The notes: generated by a model from the sequence alone, not told the origin. 64,000 nucleotides of DNA from Pseudonocardia oceani (GCF_019263585.2 NZ_JADQDF010000001.1:1240001-1304000); one strand, 5' to 3'. Positions 18,579-27,887 are shown, counted from the first letter of the stretch. Translations and numbers: made by a program.

Positions 18579-19460
18579 TCAGTCCAGCAGCCGCACCGCC
18601 GCGTCGCGGCAGGCGCGCCACGCGTCGGTCGAGGGGTCGATCACCGCGAAGTGGTCGACGCCGGGCAGCGTCACGAGCTCGTCGCCCGAGGCCGCCGTGA
18701 ACCGCTCGCTCTGGCGGATCGGCACGTTCGCGTCGGCCGTGCCGTGGACGCACACCACCGGCACCCCGATCGGCACCCGCGCCACCGGCGACCCCAGGGC
18801 GTAGCGGTCGGCGAGCTCGGCGGGCGACCCCCCCATCAGGTCCGGCACCGCCGACGCGCCGACGGCCCGCTCGGCCGCGTCGACGAGGTCGAGCACCCCG
18901 GCCTGGCTGACGGCCCCGCGCAGGCGCACCCGGGGGTCCGCACCGGGCGCACCGGCCGGGAGGCCGGGGCGGGCGGCGAGCCAGGCGGCGAGGTGCCCGC
19001 CCGCGGAGTGCCCGAGGGCGACGACGCGGTCGAGGTCGAGCCGGGCCCCCGCCTCGGACGCGGCGATGTCGGCCAGCCGGTCGACCGCGGCGGCGACGTC
19101 GTCGAAGGTGGCCGTCCACCCGCCCCCGCCGCCGACCCGGCGGTACTCGACGTTCCACGCCGCCACCCCGCTGCCCGCGAGGTCGACGGCCAGCGGGCGG
19201 CCCAGCTCCAGGCCGTAGGAGCTCCGCCAGAACCCCCCGTGCACGACCATCACGACGGGCACCGGGCCGTCGCCTGCCGGCAAGGTCAGCTCGCCGAACT
19301 GGCTCGCGTCGGGCCCGTAGTCCAGGCGCACCGGGTCGGCCGTGCCGCCGGAGGGGCCGCCCGAGGAGCCGGGGCCGGTCGAGCACGCGGCGAACAGGCC
19401 GACGGGCAGGGCGAGCGCGAGGCGGGAGAGCACGCTGCGGCGGGACACGGGTCCGATCAT
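18579..19460 (-). CDS. Tat-exported lipoprotein alpha/beta-hydrolase (esterase-like)
   Basis: The protein has 293 residues. The N-terminus has a twin-arginine signal (SRRSVLSRLALALPVG) that ends in a lipobox, FAAC, so it is probably a Tat-dependent lipoprotein on the outer face of the membrane. The hydrolase core has the HGG oxyanion motif (VVHGGFWRSSYG), nucleophile GHSAGGHLAAW, Asp in VHGTADANVP and a final His in GVDHFAV. This pattern is that of BD-FAE/kynurenine-formamidase-like esterases; the substrate is unknown. ATG start at 19460; the frame stays open upstream but that part has no family similarity. Confidence 0.85.
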   Translation of the reverse strand: MIGPVSRRSVLSRLALALPVGLFAACSTGPGSSGGPSGGTADPVRLDYGPDASQFGELTLPAGDGPVPVVMVVHGGFWRSSYGLELGRPLAVDLAGSGVAAWNVEYRRVGGGGGWTATFDDVAAAVDRLADIAASEAGARLDLDRVVALGHSAGGHLAAWLAARPGLPAGAPGADPRVRLRGAVSQAGVLDLVDAAERAVGASAVPDLMGGSPAELADRYALGSPVARVPIGVPVVCVHGTADANVPIRQSERFTAASGDELVTLPGVDHFAVIDPSTDAWRACRDAAVRLLD

Positions 19461-19508
19461 GGCAGGCGTTCGCGGACCGGCGGCGCGGAGTTCACGCGAC
19501 CCGGTCGC

Positions 19509-19548
19509 CGCGCCGCGGTGGACGTGGGGGGACACCCACCGCGGCGCG
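19509..19548 (-). terminator. Long GC hairpin between rsmE and the esterase gene
   Basis: A perfect 13-base-pair stem (19509-19521 with 19536-19548) closes a 14-base loop. It is downstream of rsmE on the minus strand and upstream of the esterase, so it probably ends the hrcA-dnaJ-rsmE transcript. The rest of 19461-19719 shows no gene. Confidence 0.65.
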
Positions 19549-19719
19549 GCTCCGCCGGACGAGGGGGGACTCCCCGGCGGCCCACGGGTGCGAGCACCCG
19601 CGTCTGCGGACCGGCCTCGCGCTGCGGCCGGGACGCGCGAACGATAGACCCCCGACCCCCGCCGCACCCAGCCCCACCACCGGGAACACCGCATGGCGCG
19701 GCCGCGTCCACCATCCGGG

Positions 19720-20472
19720 TCAGCCCGTGTGGAGAGGGGTCCATCGTCCGGTCAGGACACCGAGGGCCCCGAGTGCGACGGCGGCGGCGGTACTGGCCCG
19801 CAGCACCTCGGCACCGAGACGCACCGGGTGCGCGCCGGCCGCCACGAGCGCGTCGAGCTCCTCGTCGGTGACACCGCCCTCCGGGCCGACGACGAGCAGC
19901 AGGTCGCCGCCCGCGGGCAGCGCGACCGACGACAGCGGCGCGGTGGCCGACTCGTGCAGCACGAGCGCCCCGGCGACCGACCCGACGCGGCGGGCGAGCG
20001 CGGCCGTCGTCACCGGTTCCTCCACGACGGGCAGCCACGGCCGCCGCGCCTGCTTGCCCGCCTCGCGCGCGGTGCTGCGCCAGCGGGCCAGGGCCTTGTC
20101 CCCGCGCGGGCCGTCCTCCCACCGCGCGACGCAGCGCGCCGCGCGCCAGGGCAGCACCCCGTCGACGCCCGCCTCGGTCGCCAGCTCGACGGCCAGCTCG
20201 CCGCGGTCGCCCTTGACCAGCGCCTGCGCGAGCAGCACCCGCGGCGCGGGCGGCGCGACGGTGGCGCGCTCGGTGACGCGCAGGTCGACGCGGTCGCGCC
20301 CGACCGACTCGACGACGGCGAGCGCCGTGCCGCCGACCCCGTCGCCCAGCTGCACGACCTCCCCCGCCCGGATCCGCCGGACGGTGGCGGCGTGGCGGCC
20401 CTCGGCGCCGTCGAGCACGGCGGCCGGGCCGGCGGGCAGGGCGTCGACGAGGAACAGCGGGGCGGTGCCCAC
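19720..20472 (-). CDS. rsmE: 16S rRNA m3U1498 methyltransferase RsmE
   Basis: The protein has 250 residues. An N-terminal PUA-like domain (LFLVDALPAG to VVQLGDGVGG) is followed by a SPOUT domain with VVGPEGGVTDEELDAL and the C-terminal LRASTAAAVALGAL knot motif, which differs slightly from the usual LRTETAA. The enzyme methylates N3 of U1498 in 16S rRNA using SAM. GTG start 5 bases after the dnaJ stop, so it lies in the hrcA-dnaJ-rsmE operon found across actinobacteria. Confidence 0.93.
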   Translation of the reverse strand: MGTAPLFLVDALPAGPAAVLDGAEGRHAATVRRIRAGEVVQLGDGVGGTALAVVESVGRDRVDLRVTERATVAPPAPRVLLAQALVKGDRGELAVELATEAGVDGVLPWRAARCVARWEDGPRGDKALARWRSTAREAGKQARRPWLPVVEEPVTTAALARRVGSVAGALVLHESATAPLSSVALPAGGDLLLVVGPEGGVTDEELDALVAAGAHPVRLGAEVLRASTAAAVALGALGVLTGRWTPLHTG

Positions 20473-20477
20473 GCCCG

Positions 20478-21641
20478 TCAGCGGCCGAACGAGTCGCGCA
20501 GCCGCCCGAACAGGCCGTGGCCGTTGCGACCCGACCCGACGCCGGGCTGCTCCTCCTCGCGGAGGACGGCCAGGCGGCGCAGGAGCTCGGTCTGCTCGCG
20601 GTCGAGCTTGGTGGGCGTGACGACCTCGACGTGCACCATCAGGTCGCCGTGCCCGTCGACGCGGCCGGTGGAGCGCAGCCGCGGCATGCCCTTGCCGCGC
20701 AGCGTGCGCACGGCGCCGGTCTGCGTGCCGGGCTCGATGGTGATCTCCTGCGTGCCGTCGAGGGTGGGCAGCGGCAGGTTGGTGCCCAGCGCCGCCGCGG
20801 TCATCGGCAGCTTCACGGTGCAGTGCAGGTCGGCGCCGTCACGGGTGAAGAGCTCGTGCGGGTCCTCCTCGACCTCGACGTACAGGTCGCCCGCCGGGCC
20901 GCCGCCCGAGCCGACCTCGCCCTGCCCGGCCAGCCGCACGCGCATGCCGTCGGCCACGCCCGCGGGGATGCGGACGCCGACGGTGCGCCGCGAGCGCACC
21001 CGCCCGTCGCCCCCGCACTGGTGGCAGGGGTCGGGGATGACCTCACCGAAACCGCGGCAGTTGGGGCACACGCGCGAGGTGACGACCTGGCCGAGGAACG
21101 AGCGCTGCACGCTCTGGACCTCGCCGCGGCCCGCGCAGATGTCGCACATCGTGGGCGCGCTGCCGGGCGCGCAGCCCGAGCCGGTGCACTCGGTGCACAG
21201 CACGGCGGTGTCCACGGCCAGGTCGCGCGTGACGCCGACGGCGCACTCCTCGAGCGTCAGCTGCATCCGGATCAGCGCGTCGGCGCCGGGCTGCACGCGG
21301 CTGCGCGGGCCGCGCCCGCGGCCGCCGCCCTGCCCGCCGAAGAACGCGTCCATGATGTCGCCGAAGCCGAAGGCGCCGAAGTCACCGGCGCCCCCTCCCC
21401 CGCCGCCGTTGCCGAGCGGGTCGCCGCCGAGGTCGACGACGCGCCGCTTCTCGGGGTCCGACAGCACCTCGTACGCCGCGCCGACCTCCGCGAAGCGCTC
21501 CTGCGCCCCCGGGTCGGGGTTGACGTCGGGGTGCAGCTCGCGCGCCAGCTTGCGGTAGGCGCGCTTGATCTCGTCTGCTCCGGCGTCGCTCGAGACACCC
21601 AGAATCCCGTAGTAGTCCCGTGCCACGTGCGTGTTCCCCAT
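20478..21641 (-). CDS. dnaJ: Chaperone DnaJ (second, HrcA-linked copy)
   Basis: The protein has 387 residues. A J-domain comes first, with the essential HPD in [10 protein letters not shown], then a Gly-rich linker ([16 protein letters not shown]). Four CxxCxGxG zinc repeats follow ([32 protein letters not shown]) and then the C-terminal substrate-binding domain. DnaJ delivers substrates to DnaK and stimulates its ATPase. Its place directly after hrcA matches dnaJ2 of mycobacteria. ATG start, 36 bases after hrcA. Confidence 0.96.
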   Translation of the reverse strand: MGNTHVARDYYGILGVSSDAGADEIKRAYRKLARELHPDVNPDPGAQERFAEVGAAYEVLSDPEKRRVVDLGGDPLGNGGGGGGAGDFGAFGFGDIMDAFFGGQGGGRGRGPRSRVQPGADALIRMQLTLEECAVGVTRDLAVDTAVLCTECTGSGCAPGSAPTMCDICAGRGEVQSVQRSFLGQVVTSRVCPNCRGFGEVIPDPCHQCGGDGRVRSRRTVGVRIPAGVADGMRVRLAGQGEVGSGGGPAGDLYVEVEEDPHELFTRDGADLHCTVKLPMTAAALGTNLPLPTLDGTQEITIEPGTQTGAVRTLRGKGMPRLRSTGRVDGHGDLMVHVEVVTPTKLDREQTELLRRLAVLREEEQPGVGSGRNGHGLFGRLRDSFGR

Positions 21642-21677
21642 GGTCCTTCTCGATAGTCGTGCGTGTGGAAAGTGGTA

Positions 21678-22697
21678 CTAGCGTCCCGCCAGGATCTCAC
21701 CCACGTACCGGGCGACGGCATGCACCGCCGCGATGCTGCCCGGGTAGTCCATCCGCGTGGGGCCGACGACGCCCATCCCACCCAACACGGTGCCCGTGCC
21801 GTAGCCGATCGACAGCACGGACGTGTCGCGCATCTCCTCGGCCTCGTTCTCCTCGCCGATCCGGACGGTGACGGTGCCCGGGTCCTGCGCCGCGGCCAGC
21901 AGCTTGAGCACGACGACCTGCTCCTCCAGCGCCTCCAGCACCGTGCGCAGGGAGCCGGGGAAGTCGGCGACGTTGCGGGTGAGGTTGCCGGTGCCGCCGA
22001 GCACCAGCCGCTCCTCGGGGTGCTCGACGAGCGTCTCTATCAGCACGGTGGCGATCGTGGTGACGACGTCGCGGAGCTCGGCGGGCGCGGTGCCGGGCAG
22101 GTCGGCGACGGCGACGGACGCCGCGGCCAGCGGACGCCCGGTGAGCGAGGCCCCCAGCAGCGCGCGGATGCGCGCCACGTCGTCGTCGGTGAGGACCTGC
22201 CCCAGGTCGACGACCCGCTGGTCGACGCGGCCGGAGTCGGTGATCAGCACCAGCATCAGCCGGGCCGGGGTGAGCGCGACGACCTCGCAGTGGCGCACCG
22301 TCGAACGCGTCAGCGTCGGGTACTGCACGACGGCGACCTGGCGGGTGAGCTGCGCGAGCAGCCGGACGCTGCGGCGCATGACGTCGTCGAGGTCGACGGC
22401 GCCGTCGAGGAACGCGGTGACGGCCCGGCGCTCGGCCGCGCTCAGCGGCTTCACCTGCGTCAACCGGTCGACGAACATCCGGTAGCCCTTGTCGGTGGGC
22501 ACCCGGCCGGCGCTGGTGTGGGGCTGGGCGATGAGCCCGTCCTCCTCCAGCACGGCCATGTCGTTGCGCACGGTGGCGCTGGAGACCCCCAGGTTGTGGC
22601 GCTCCACGATCATCTTCGAACCGACCGGCTCCTGCGTGGAGACGTAGTCGGCGACGATGGCGCGGAGCACGGCGAACCGCCGCTCGTCGGCGTTCAT
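21678..22697 (-). CDS. hrcA: Heat-inducible transcription repressor HrcA
   Basis: The protein has 339 residues. The N-terminal winged helix ([24 protein letters not shown], then [22 protein letters not shown] and [18 protein letters not shown]) is complete and is followed by the GAF-like dimerisation region. HrcA represses chaperone genes by binding CIRCE operators, with GroEL as folding sensor. No clear CIRCE sequence is visible at its own promoter. ATG start. The intergenic region to the divergent ASCH-like gene is 47 bases and holds a small inverted repeat (ACTGG/CCAGT). Confidence 0.95.
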   Translation of the reverse strand: MNADERRFAVLRAIVADYVSTQEPVGSKMIVERHNLGVSSATVRNDMAVLEEDGLIAQPHTSAGRVPTDKGYRMFVDRLTQVKPLSAAERRAVTAFLDGAVDLDDVMRRSVRLLAQLTRQVAVVQYPTLTRSTVRHCEVVALTPARLMLVLITDSGRVDQRVVDLGQVLTDDDVARIRALLGASLTGRPLAAASVAVADLPGTAPAELRDVVTTIATVLIETLVEHPEERLVLGGTGNLTRNVADFPGSLRTVLEALEEQVVVLKLLAAAQDPGTVTVRIGEENEAEEMRDTSVLSIGYGTGTVLGGMGVVGPTRMDYPGSIAAVHAVARYVGEILAGR

Positions 22698-22744
22698 GCG
22701 GCACCTCCCCGGGGTACTGGCGTCGCCACCAGTCTAGATGTGGG

Positions 22745-23320
22745 ATGGACCCCGTGCTCATCCGTCGACCGGTGCTCGACGCCATCGCGGCGGGGAGCGT
22801 CGACCTGGCCTTCCGCCGCTGGTCACACGCCCGCGTGCGCCCCGGGACGCACCTGCGCACGGCCGTCGGGCTGCTGGAGGTGGTCGCCGTCGACGTGGTG
22901 GAGGAGTCCGATCTCACGGCCGAGGACGCCCGCCGCTCCGGCCACGACTCCCTCGACGCCCTGCGCGCGGCGAACTCCCGGCGCGACGGCGCGCTGTTCC
23001 GCGTCGTCCTGCGCCCGGCCGGGCCCGACCCGCGGATCGCGCTGCGCGAGTCCGCCGAGCTCTCCGACGACGACCGCGCCGCCCTCGACGCCCGCCTGGC
23101 CCGGATGGACCGCACCGCGCCCTGGACCGGCGCCGTCCTGCGCCTGATCGCCGAGCACCCCGGCGTCCGCGCCCCCGACCTCGCCGCCCGGCTCGGCCGC
23201 GAGACCACGTCGTTCAAGCGCGACGTCCGCAAGCTCAAGGAGCTGGGACTCACCGAGAGCCTGGAGGTGGGTTACCGCCTCTCGCCCCGCGGCGCCGCCT
23301 ACCTACACATGCTACTGTAG
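22745..23320 (+). CDS. ASCH/PUA-like protein with C-terminal winged helix
   Basis: The protein has 191 residues. The N-terminal part (WSHARVRPGTHLRTAVGLLEVVAVDVV) resembles an ASCH domain, a PUA-like fold that binds RNA or nucleotides. The C-terminal 65 residues look like a winged helix (GVRAPDLAARLGRETTSFKRDVRKLKELGLTES). This suggests an RNA- or DNA-binding regulator, but the function is unknown. ATG start at 22745 in a short divergent promoter with hrcA. The antitoxin gene starts 4 bases after its stop, so all three genes probably form one transcript. Confidence 0.7.
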   Translation: MDPVLIRRPVLDAIAAGSVDLAFRRWSHARVRPGTHLRTAVGLLEVVAVDVVEESDLTAEDARRSGHDSLDALRAANSRRDGALFRVVLRPAGPDPRIALRESAELSDDDRAALDARLARMDRTAPWTGAVLRLIAEHPGVRAPDLAARLGRETTSFKRDVRKLKELGLTESLEVGYRLSPRGAAYLHMLL

Positions 23321-23324
23321 GTGC

Positions 23325-23570
23325 ATGTTGGATCACCGCTTGCAGATCCTCCTCGACGAGGAGCGCTACCAGCGCATCTCCTCGCTCGCGAAGGCGCGCG
23401 GTGTCTCGGTCGCCGCCGTCGTGCGCGATGCGATCGACCGCGGACTGCCGTCGGTGCCGGCACGGCGGTCGGCGGCGATGCGCCGGGTCCGGGAGGCCGT
23501 TCCGATGGACGTCGGGCGGCCCGAGGACCTCCGCGCCGAGCTCGACGAGCTCCGGGGCCGGCACGCGTGA
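23325..23570 (+). CDS. Ribbon-helix-helix antitoxin, VapB-like
   Basis: The protein has 81 residues. The N-terminus fits a ribbon-helix-helix DNA-binding fold (LQILLDEERYQRISSLAKAR, then SVAAVVRDAIDRGL). The C-terminal half, with the acidic end DLRAELDELRG, would wrap the toxin. It should neutralise the downstream PIN toxin and autoregulate the operon. Its stop overlaps the toxin's GTG by four bases, a typical toxin-antitoxin coupling. Confidence 0.82.
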   Translation: MLDHRLQILLDEERYQRISSLAKARGVSVAAVVRDAIDRGLPSVPARRSAAMRRVREAVPMDVGRPEDLRAELDELRGRHA

Positions 23571-24007
23571 TCGTGCTCGACACCACCGTGCTCGTGTACT
23601 CCGTCGGTACCGAGCACCGCTTCCGCGGTCCGTGCGCCCGACTGCTCGACGCGGTCGCGAGCGGGGTGGTCGTCGCGACGACCACTCCCGAGGTCCTCCA
23701 GGAGTTCGCGCACGTCCGCGCCCGGCGCCGCGACCGTGACGACGCCGCCGACCTGGCCGAGGCGTTCTCGGACCTCCTCGCACCGCTGATCACCGTCGAC
23801 GAGGACGCGTTCCGAGCCGGACTGCGCATCTTCCGCCGGTACCCCCGTCTCGGGTCCTTCGACGCGGTGCTCGCCGCCTCGGCCGTCGCGGCGGGTGCCA
23901 CGACGGTGGTGTCCGCCGACGCCGCCTTCGCCGACCTCACCGACATCCGGCACGTCGTCCCGGACGAGGCGGGCGTCTCGGGGCTCGTCCCGACCGGCGC
24001 GACCTGA
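23567..24007 (+). CDS. PIN-domain ribonuclease toxin, VapC-like
   Basis: The protein has 146 residues. The PIN active-site acids are present: Asp in VIVLDTTVLVYS, Glu in TTPEVLQEFAH, Asp in GSFDAVLAAS and a late Asp in VVSADAAFADL. VapC toxins cut tRNA or rRNA and stop growth when the antitoxin is lost. The start is GTG 23567, overlapping the antitoxin stop (GTGA). Only the pairing and motifs support the assignment; activity and target are unknown. Confidence 0.85.
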   Translation: MIVLDTTVLVYSVGTEHRFRGPCARLLDAVASGVVVATTTPEVLQEFAHVRARRRDRDDAADLAEAFSDLLAPLITVDEDAFRAGLRIFRRYPRLGSFDAVLAASAVAAGATTVVSADAAFADLTDIRHVVPDEAGVSGLVPTGAT

Positions 24008-24036
24008 CCCGGAGGCCACGCGGTCCTCACGCCGCG

Positions 24037-25170
24037 GTGGCATCGTGGGACCACGTGGCCGCCCCCCGCTTCTCCCGGCGCTGGCTGCTGGTCGGCGCCG
24101 GGGCGCTCGCCCTCGTGGGCGTCGACGCGCTGCCGCGCCCGGCCGGGCCCGTCGCCGACCTGCCCGCCGACGCCCTGCGCGAGCGCGTGCTGGCCGCCAC
24201 CGGCCCGTACGTCGGCGTCGCCGAGAGCACCGCGCGGCTCGGGCTGCCGCCGCTGCCGCAGCTGGAGTCGGCCGTCGCCCTGCTCACCGGGACGACCCGG
24301 ATCCGGGCGTTCGTGGCGTCGCCGGAGCGGTTCCGCGTCGACGAGCTGACCCCGGTCGGCGAGCGCGGCACCTACCGCCTCGACGGCCGCGAGTACGGCT
24401 GGAACTCCGACGCCGACCAGCTCACCGTGATCACCGGCGCCGCACCGCTGCGCCTGCCCCGCGCCGCCGACCTGCTGCCGCCGGAGCTGGCGCGGCGCCT
24501 GCTGCGCCTCGCGCCCGGCGACCCGGTGGAGACGCTCCCCGCCCGTCGGGTCGCCGGGCGGACCGCGGCCGGGCTGCGGCTCGTGCCGACCGACCCGGCC
24601 ACGACGATCGGGCGCATCGACGTCTGGGCCGACGACGCGACGGGCCTGCCGCTGCGGGTGGAGGTCGCGCCGCGCTCGGCGCCCGAGGAGCCGCTGCTGG
24701 CCACGGCGTTCTCCGAGGTCGACGACCGCGCGCCCGACGAAGCCGACCTGCTGCCGCAGGTGCCGCCCGGAGCCGGGTTCGTGCGCGCCGACGCCGGGCA
24801 GATCGCGGGCGCGCTGCGCCGGCTCGACGCCCCGGACCCGCCGGCGACCCTCGCCGGCCGCGCCCTCGTGCCGCTCACCGCGACCCCGGGCTCGGAGCTG
24901 CCCGGCGTCGGCCTCTACGGCACCGGGCCGGCCGGGTTCGCGCTGTTCCCGGTCAGCCGCGAGATCGCCGACCGTGCCGTCGACGGGGCGGCGCTGGCCG
25001 GGGGCGCGGGCGTCGACGCCGGGCGCGGCCGCGCGGTCGTCCTCGCCACCCCGCTGCTCACGCTCGCCGTGCTGGCCCGCGGCCGGCGCGGGACACTGCT
25101 CGTCGGCACCGTCGCCGCCGACCAGCTCGAGCAGGCCCTGCTCGAGCTCCCCGACCGGAGGCGGACCTGA
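24037..25170 (+). CDS. Envelope protein with LolA/RseB-like architecture
   Basis: The protein has 377 residues. A short basic stretch and hydrophobic segment (RFSRRWLLVGAGALALVG) suggest a signal peptide or N-terminal anchor. The body resembles the half-barrel of LolA/RseB-type proteins (FVASPERFRVDELTPVGERGTYRLDG, then LPLRVEVAP), a fold seen in anti-sigma partners and lipoprotein carriers of actinobacteria. The family assignment is by pattern only. The start could be GTG 24037 or GTG 24055. It precedes an ABC transporter by 13 bases, so it probably works with that transporter, for example as an extracytoplasmic partner. Confidence 0.6.
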   Translation: MASWDHVAAPRFSRRWLLVGAGALALVGVDALPRPAGPVADLPADALRERVLAATGPYVGVAESTARLGLPPLPQLESAVALLTGTTRIRAFVASPERFRVDELTPVGERGTYRLDGREYGWNSDADQLTVITGAAPLRLPRAADLLPPELARRLLRLAPGDPVETLPARRVAGRTAAGLRLVPTDPATTIGRIDVWADDATGLPLRVEVAPRSAPEEPLLATAFSEVDDRAPDEADLLPQVPPGAGFVRADAGQIAGALRRLDAPDPPATLAGRALVPLTATPGSELPGVGLYGTGPAGFALFPVSREIADRAVDGAALAGGAGVDAGRGRAVVLATPLLTLAVLARGRRGTLLVGTVAADQLEQALLELPDRRRT

Positions 25171-25183
25171 CCGTGCACCAGCC

Positions 25184-26164
25184 ATGACCCTCACCGACTC
25201 CTCGCCCCGCACCGCCGGGCGCCGCGAGGGCGACACCGCGATCCGCACCACCGGCCTGACCAAGCGCTACGGCCGCGTCACCGCCGTCGACGGGGTGGAC
25301 CTGCACGTCCCGGCGGGCGTCCGCTTCGGCCTGCTCGGCCCCAACGGCTCGGGCAAGACGACGCTCGTGCGGATGCTGCTGGGGCTCGTGCACCCCACCG
25401 CGGGGTCGGTCGAGCTGCTGGGCTCGGCGATGCCGCGCCACGCCGCCACGGTGCTGCCGCGGGTCGGCGCGCTGGTGGAGAACCCGGCGTCCTGGTCGCA
25501 CCTGTCGGGCCGGGCCAACCTCCGCCTGCTCGACGCCGCCGGCCCCGGCGGGCGCCGCCGCGACCGCCGGACCCGCGTCGACGACGCCCTGGAGCGCGTC
25601 GGCCTCGGCGGGGTCGACCGCCGCCCCGTCCGCGCCTACTCCCTGGGCATGCGCCAGCGCCTGGGCATCGCCGCCGCCCTGCTGCGCGCCCCCGCGCTGC
25701 TGCTGCTCGACGAGCCGACCAACGGCCTCGACCCCCGCGGCATCGGCGAGATGCGCACCCTGCTCACGGCGCTGAACGAGGGCGGCACGACGGTGGTGCT
25801 CTCGAGCCACCTGCTCAGCGAGGTCGAGGCGCTGTGCACGCGGGTCGGGGTGATGGACGCCGGACGCCTGGTGCTCGCCGAGGACCTCGCCGCGCTGCGG
25901 ACGCCCACCGGCCTGGTCACGGTGCGCACGCCCGACCCGGCCCGCGCGGCCGCGGTGCTCGGCGACGCGGTCACCGCGCGCAGCGGCGACGCGCTCACCG
26001 TCCGCGCCGCCGACCCCGCCGCGGTCAACGCGCGGCTCGTCGCGGCCGGGGTGGCGGTGGCCGGGCTGGCCGAGCAGCGCCGCAGCCTGGAGCAGGTGGT
26101 GCTGGAGCTGACCGGCTCCGGGTCCGACCGGATCGCGAGCGCGATGACCGGGGGCGTGCGGTGA
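25184..26164 (+). CDS. ABC transporter ATP-binding protein
   Basis: The protein has 326 residues. It has Walker A GPNGSGKTT, a signature YSLGMRQRLGIAAAL (a variant of LSGGQ), Walker B LLLLDEPTNGLD and the switch His in LSSHLLSE. This CcmA/DrrA-like ATPase with a C-terminal regulatory tail powers an exporter. ATG start; the four-base overlap with the next gene couples it to its permease. Confidence 0.92.
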   Translation: MTLTDSSPRTAGRREGDTAIRTTGLTKRYGRVTAVDGVDLHVPAGVRFGLLGPNGSGKTTLVRMLLGLVHPTAGSVELLGSAMPRHAATVLPRVGALVENPASWSHLSGRANLRLLDAAGPGGRRRDRRTRVDDALERVGLGGVDRRPVRAYSLGMRQRLGIAAALLRAPALLLLDEPTNGLDPRGIGEMRTLLTALNEGGTTVVLSSHLLSEVEALCTRVGVMDAGRLVLAEDLAALRTPTGLVTVRTPDPARAAAVLGDAVTARSGDALTVRAADPAAVNARLVAAGVAVAGLAEQRRSLEQVVLELTGSGSDRIASAMTGGVR

Positions 26165-26991
26165 TCGGCGTCGAGCTGCGGCTGATGCTGCGCAGGCGGC
26201 GGGTGTGGCTGTGCTGGGGCCTGCTCTGCGCGCTGCCCGCCCTGATCGCGGCGCTGCTCGCGGGCACCGGCATCGCGCCCGCCCCCGGCCAGGGCGGGGC
26301 GTTCCTGTCGTCCGTCGTGAGCAACGGGCAGCTGTTCCCGGCCGCTGCGCTGGCGATCGTGCTGCCGGTGTTCCTGCCGATCACGGTCGCGGTCGTCTCG
26401 GGCGACGCCGTGGCCGGTGAGGCCAACGCGGGGATGCTGCGCTACCTGCTGGTCCGCCCTGTCGGGCGGCTGCGGCTGCTGCTCGCGAAGCTCGTGTCGA
26501 CCGCGGCGTTCGTGCTGCTCGCGGTGCTGTTCGTGACGATCACGGCGTACGTCGTCGGGGTGGCGGCGTTCGGCTTCGGCCCGGACGCGGCGGCGGGCGG
26601 CGCGGGCGCGGTGACGTCGCTGTCGGGCACGGTCCTGACCCCGGCGCAGCTCGCCGAGCGCACGCTGTTCACCGTCGGCTACCTCGCGCTGTGCATGCTC
26701 GCGATCGGCGCGATCGGGCTGTTCTTCTCGACGCTCACCGACTCCCCGCTGGCCGCCGCGCTCGGCGTCCTCGCCGTCGTCGTGACGAGCGCGGCGCTGC
26801 TGCCGCTGGAGGCCGCCGACGCGGTCGAGCGCTACCTGCCCACGACCCACTGGCTGGCCTGGATCGACCTCTACCGCGACCCGATCGCCTGGTCGGCCGT
26901 CCGCGAGGGCGCCGGCGTGCAGCTCACGTACGTGGCCGTCGCGTTCGGGGCGGCCTGGGCGAACTTCGCGACGAAGGACGTCACGAGCTGA
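26161..26991 (+). CDS. ABC-2 type transporter permease
   Basis: The protein has 276 residues with about six hydrophobic segments (WGLLCALPALIAALLAG, FPAAALAIVLPVFLPITVAVVS, LVSTAAFVLLAVLFVTITAYVVG, LALCMLAIGAIGLFF, LAAALGVLAVVVTSAALLP, LTYVAVAFGAAWANFA). The NAGMLRYLLVRPVGRLRLLLAKL stretch matches ABC-2 permeases. It works with the ATPase it overlaps (GTGA). Its last 11 bases overlap the convergent lipase gene. Confidence 0.88.
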   Translation: MIGVELRLMLRRRRVWLCWGLLCALPALIAALLAGTGIAPAPGQGGAFLSSVVSNGQLFPAAALAIVLPVFLPITVAVVSGDAVAGEANAGMLRYLLVRPVGRLRLLLAKLVSTAAFVLLAVLFVTITAYVVGVAAFGFGPDAAAGGAGAVTSLSGTVLTPAQLAERTLFTVGYLALCMLAIGAIGLFFSTLTDSPLAAALGVLAVVVTSAALLPLEAADAVERYLPTTHWLAWIDLYRDPIAWSAVREGAGVQLTYVAVAFGAAWANFATKDVTS

Positions 26992-27754
26992 CGCACGTCC
27001 CCACCGCGACCGGGCCGGCACCGAGGGCGCCGAGGACCAGATCGGCGACGGCCGGGGCCGACGGGAGCTGCCCGTGCGCCACGACCGCACCCGGGCACAC
27101 GTCCTGGACCAGCACGTTCGTCGCGCCGTCGAGGACCGCGGTGTCGACCGGCGTGACCACGTCGTCGTCGGCGGTGCGGACCGACAGCCACGGCACGAGC
27201 GTCCCGACCCGCGCCGCGTCCAGCTCGGCGATCTCGGCGCTGCCCGGGGCGACCTGGCGGCAGGCGGGCGGGCAGGCGTCGGGCAGCGCGGCGGCGCCCG
27301 CCCCCGCCAGCGAGGTGCCCTGCAGCGGCGAGCCCAGCGTCACCACGCGCCGGGCCTTCGCCGGGCCGTCGTCGCGGGCGAGCCACAGTCCGGTGACGAC
27401 CCCGCCCGCCGAGTAGCCGACGACGTCGACCGACGGCGCGCCCGCCGACAGCTCGGCGTCGGCGGTGTCGTCGAGGACGCGGACCTGCGCGGAGAGGTCG
27501 CCGGTGCCCTCGCCCGGCAGCGCGAGCACCCGCACCTCCCGCCCGCTCGCGGTGAGCCGGGCGGCGAGCGCCCCGAGGGCGGCGGAGTCGCCGCCGTACC
27601 CGGGCACGAGCAGCACCGGCCCCGGCACGTCCTGGGGCGGGCGCGACGCCGGGTCGACGGACGGCGACGGCCACACCCGCACCCCCACCAGCACCGCCCC
27701 CACCAGCACGGCCGCGAGGACGACCAGCACCAGCACCCGCCGCCGCGGACTCAC
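26981..27754 (-). CDS. Secreted alpha/beta-hydrolase, lipase-like
   Basis: The protein has 257 residues. The signal peptide or N-terminal anchor is LVLVVLAAVLVGAVLVGV. The core starts with LLVPGYGGDSAAL, has the nucleophile elbow GYSAGGVVTGLW, Asp in VRTADDDVVTP and His in VVAHGQLPS. Four cysteines could form two disulfides (CPPAC, then VCPG and TCVSS). This is the pattern of class 2 or EstA-like secreted lipases and triacylglycerol lipases. GTG start. It converges with the ABC permease and overlaps its stop. Confidence 0.82.
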   Translation of the reverse strand: MSPRRRVLVLVVLAAVLVGAVLVGVRVWPSPSVDPASRPPQDVPGPVLLVPGYGGDSAALGALAARLTASGREVRVLALPGEGTGDLSAQVRVLDDTADAELSAGAPSVDVVGYSAGGVVTGLWLARDDGPAKARRVVTLGSPLQGTSLAGAGAAALPDACPPACRQVAPGSAEIAELDAARVGTLVPWLSVRTADDDVVTPVDTAVLDGATNVLVQDVCPGAVVAHGQLPSAPAVADLVLGALGAGPVAVGTCVSS

Positions 27755-27789
27755 ACCGGACCCGAGCGGCCACGACCCCGAGCACCGAC

Positions 27790-27854
27790 GGCGAACTCGC
27801 GCGGCGGGAAGGCGAACTCGCGCGGTGGGGAGTCCCCCGCGAGTCGGGGTGTCG
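27790..27854. repeat. ACTCGCG direct repeat plus CCGCGAGTCGGGG half-site
   Basis: GGCGAACTCGCGCGG occurs at 27790 and again at 27811 (21 bases apart). At 27837-27854 lies CCGCGAGTCGGGGTGTCG, nearly identical to one arm of the palindrome at 37356-37406. The element lies between the lipase start and the hemW stop, both on the minus strand. Confidence 0.75.
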
Positions 27855-27887
27855 TGGCGAGCGTGTCGGGCTCTGCGTGCGGCCCGC

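Noticed and set aside
22698..22744. CIRCE operator for HrcA
   Set aside because: The TTAGCACTC-N9-GAGTGCTAA pattern is absent; only a short ACTGG/CCAGT inverted repeat is seen.
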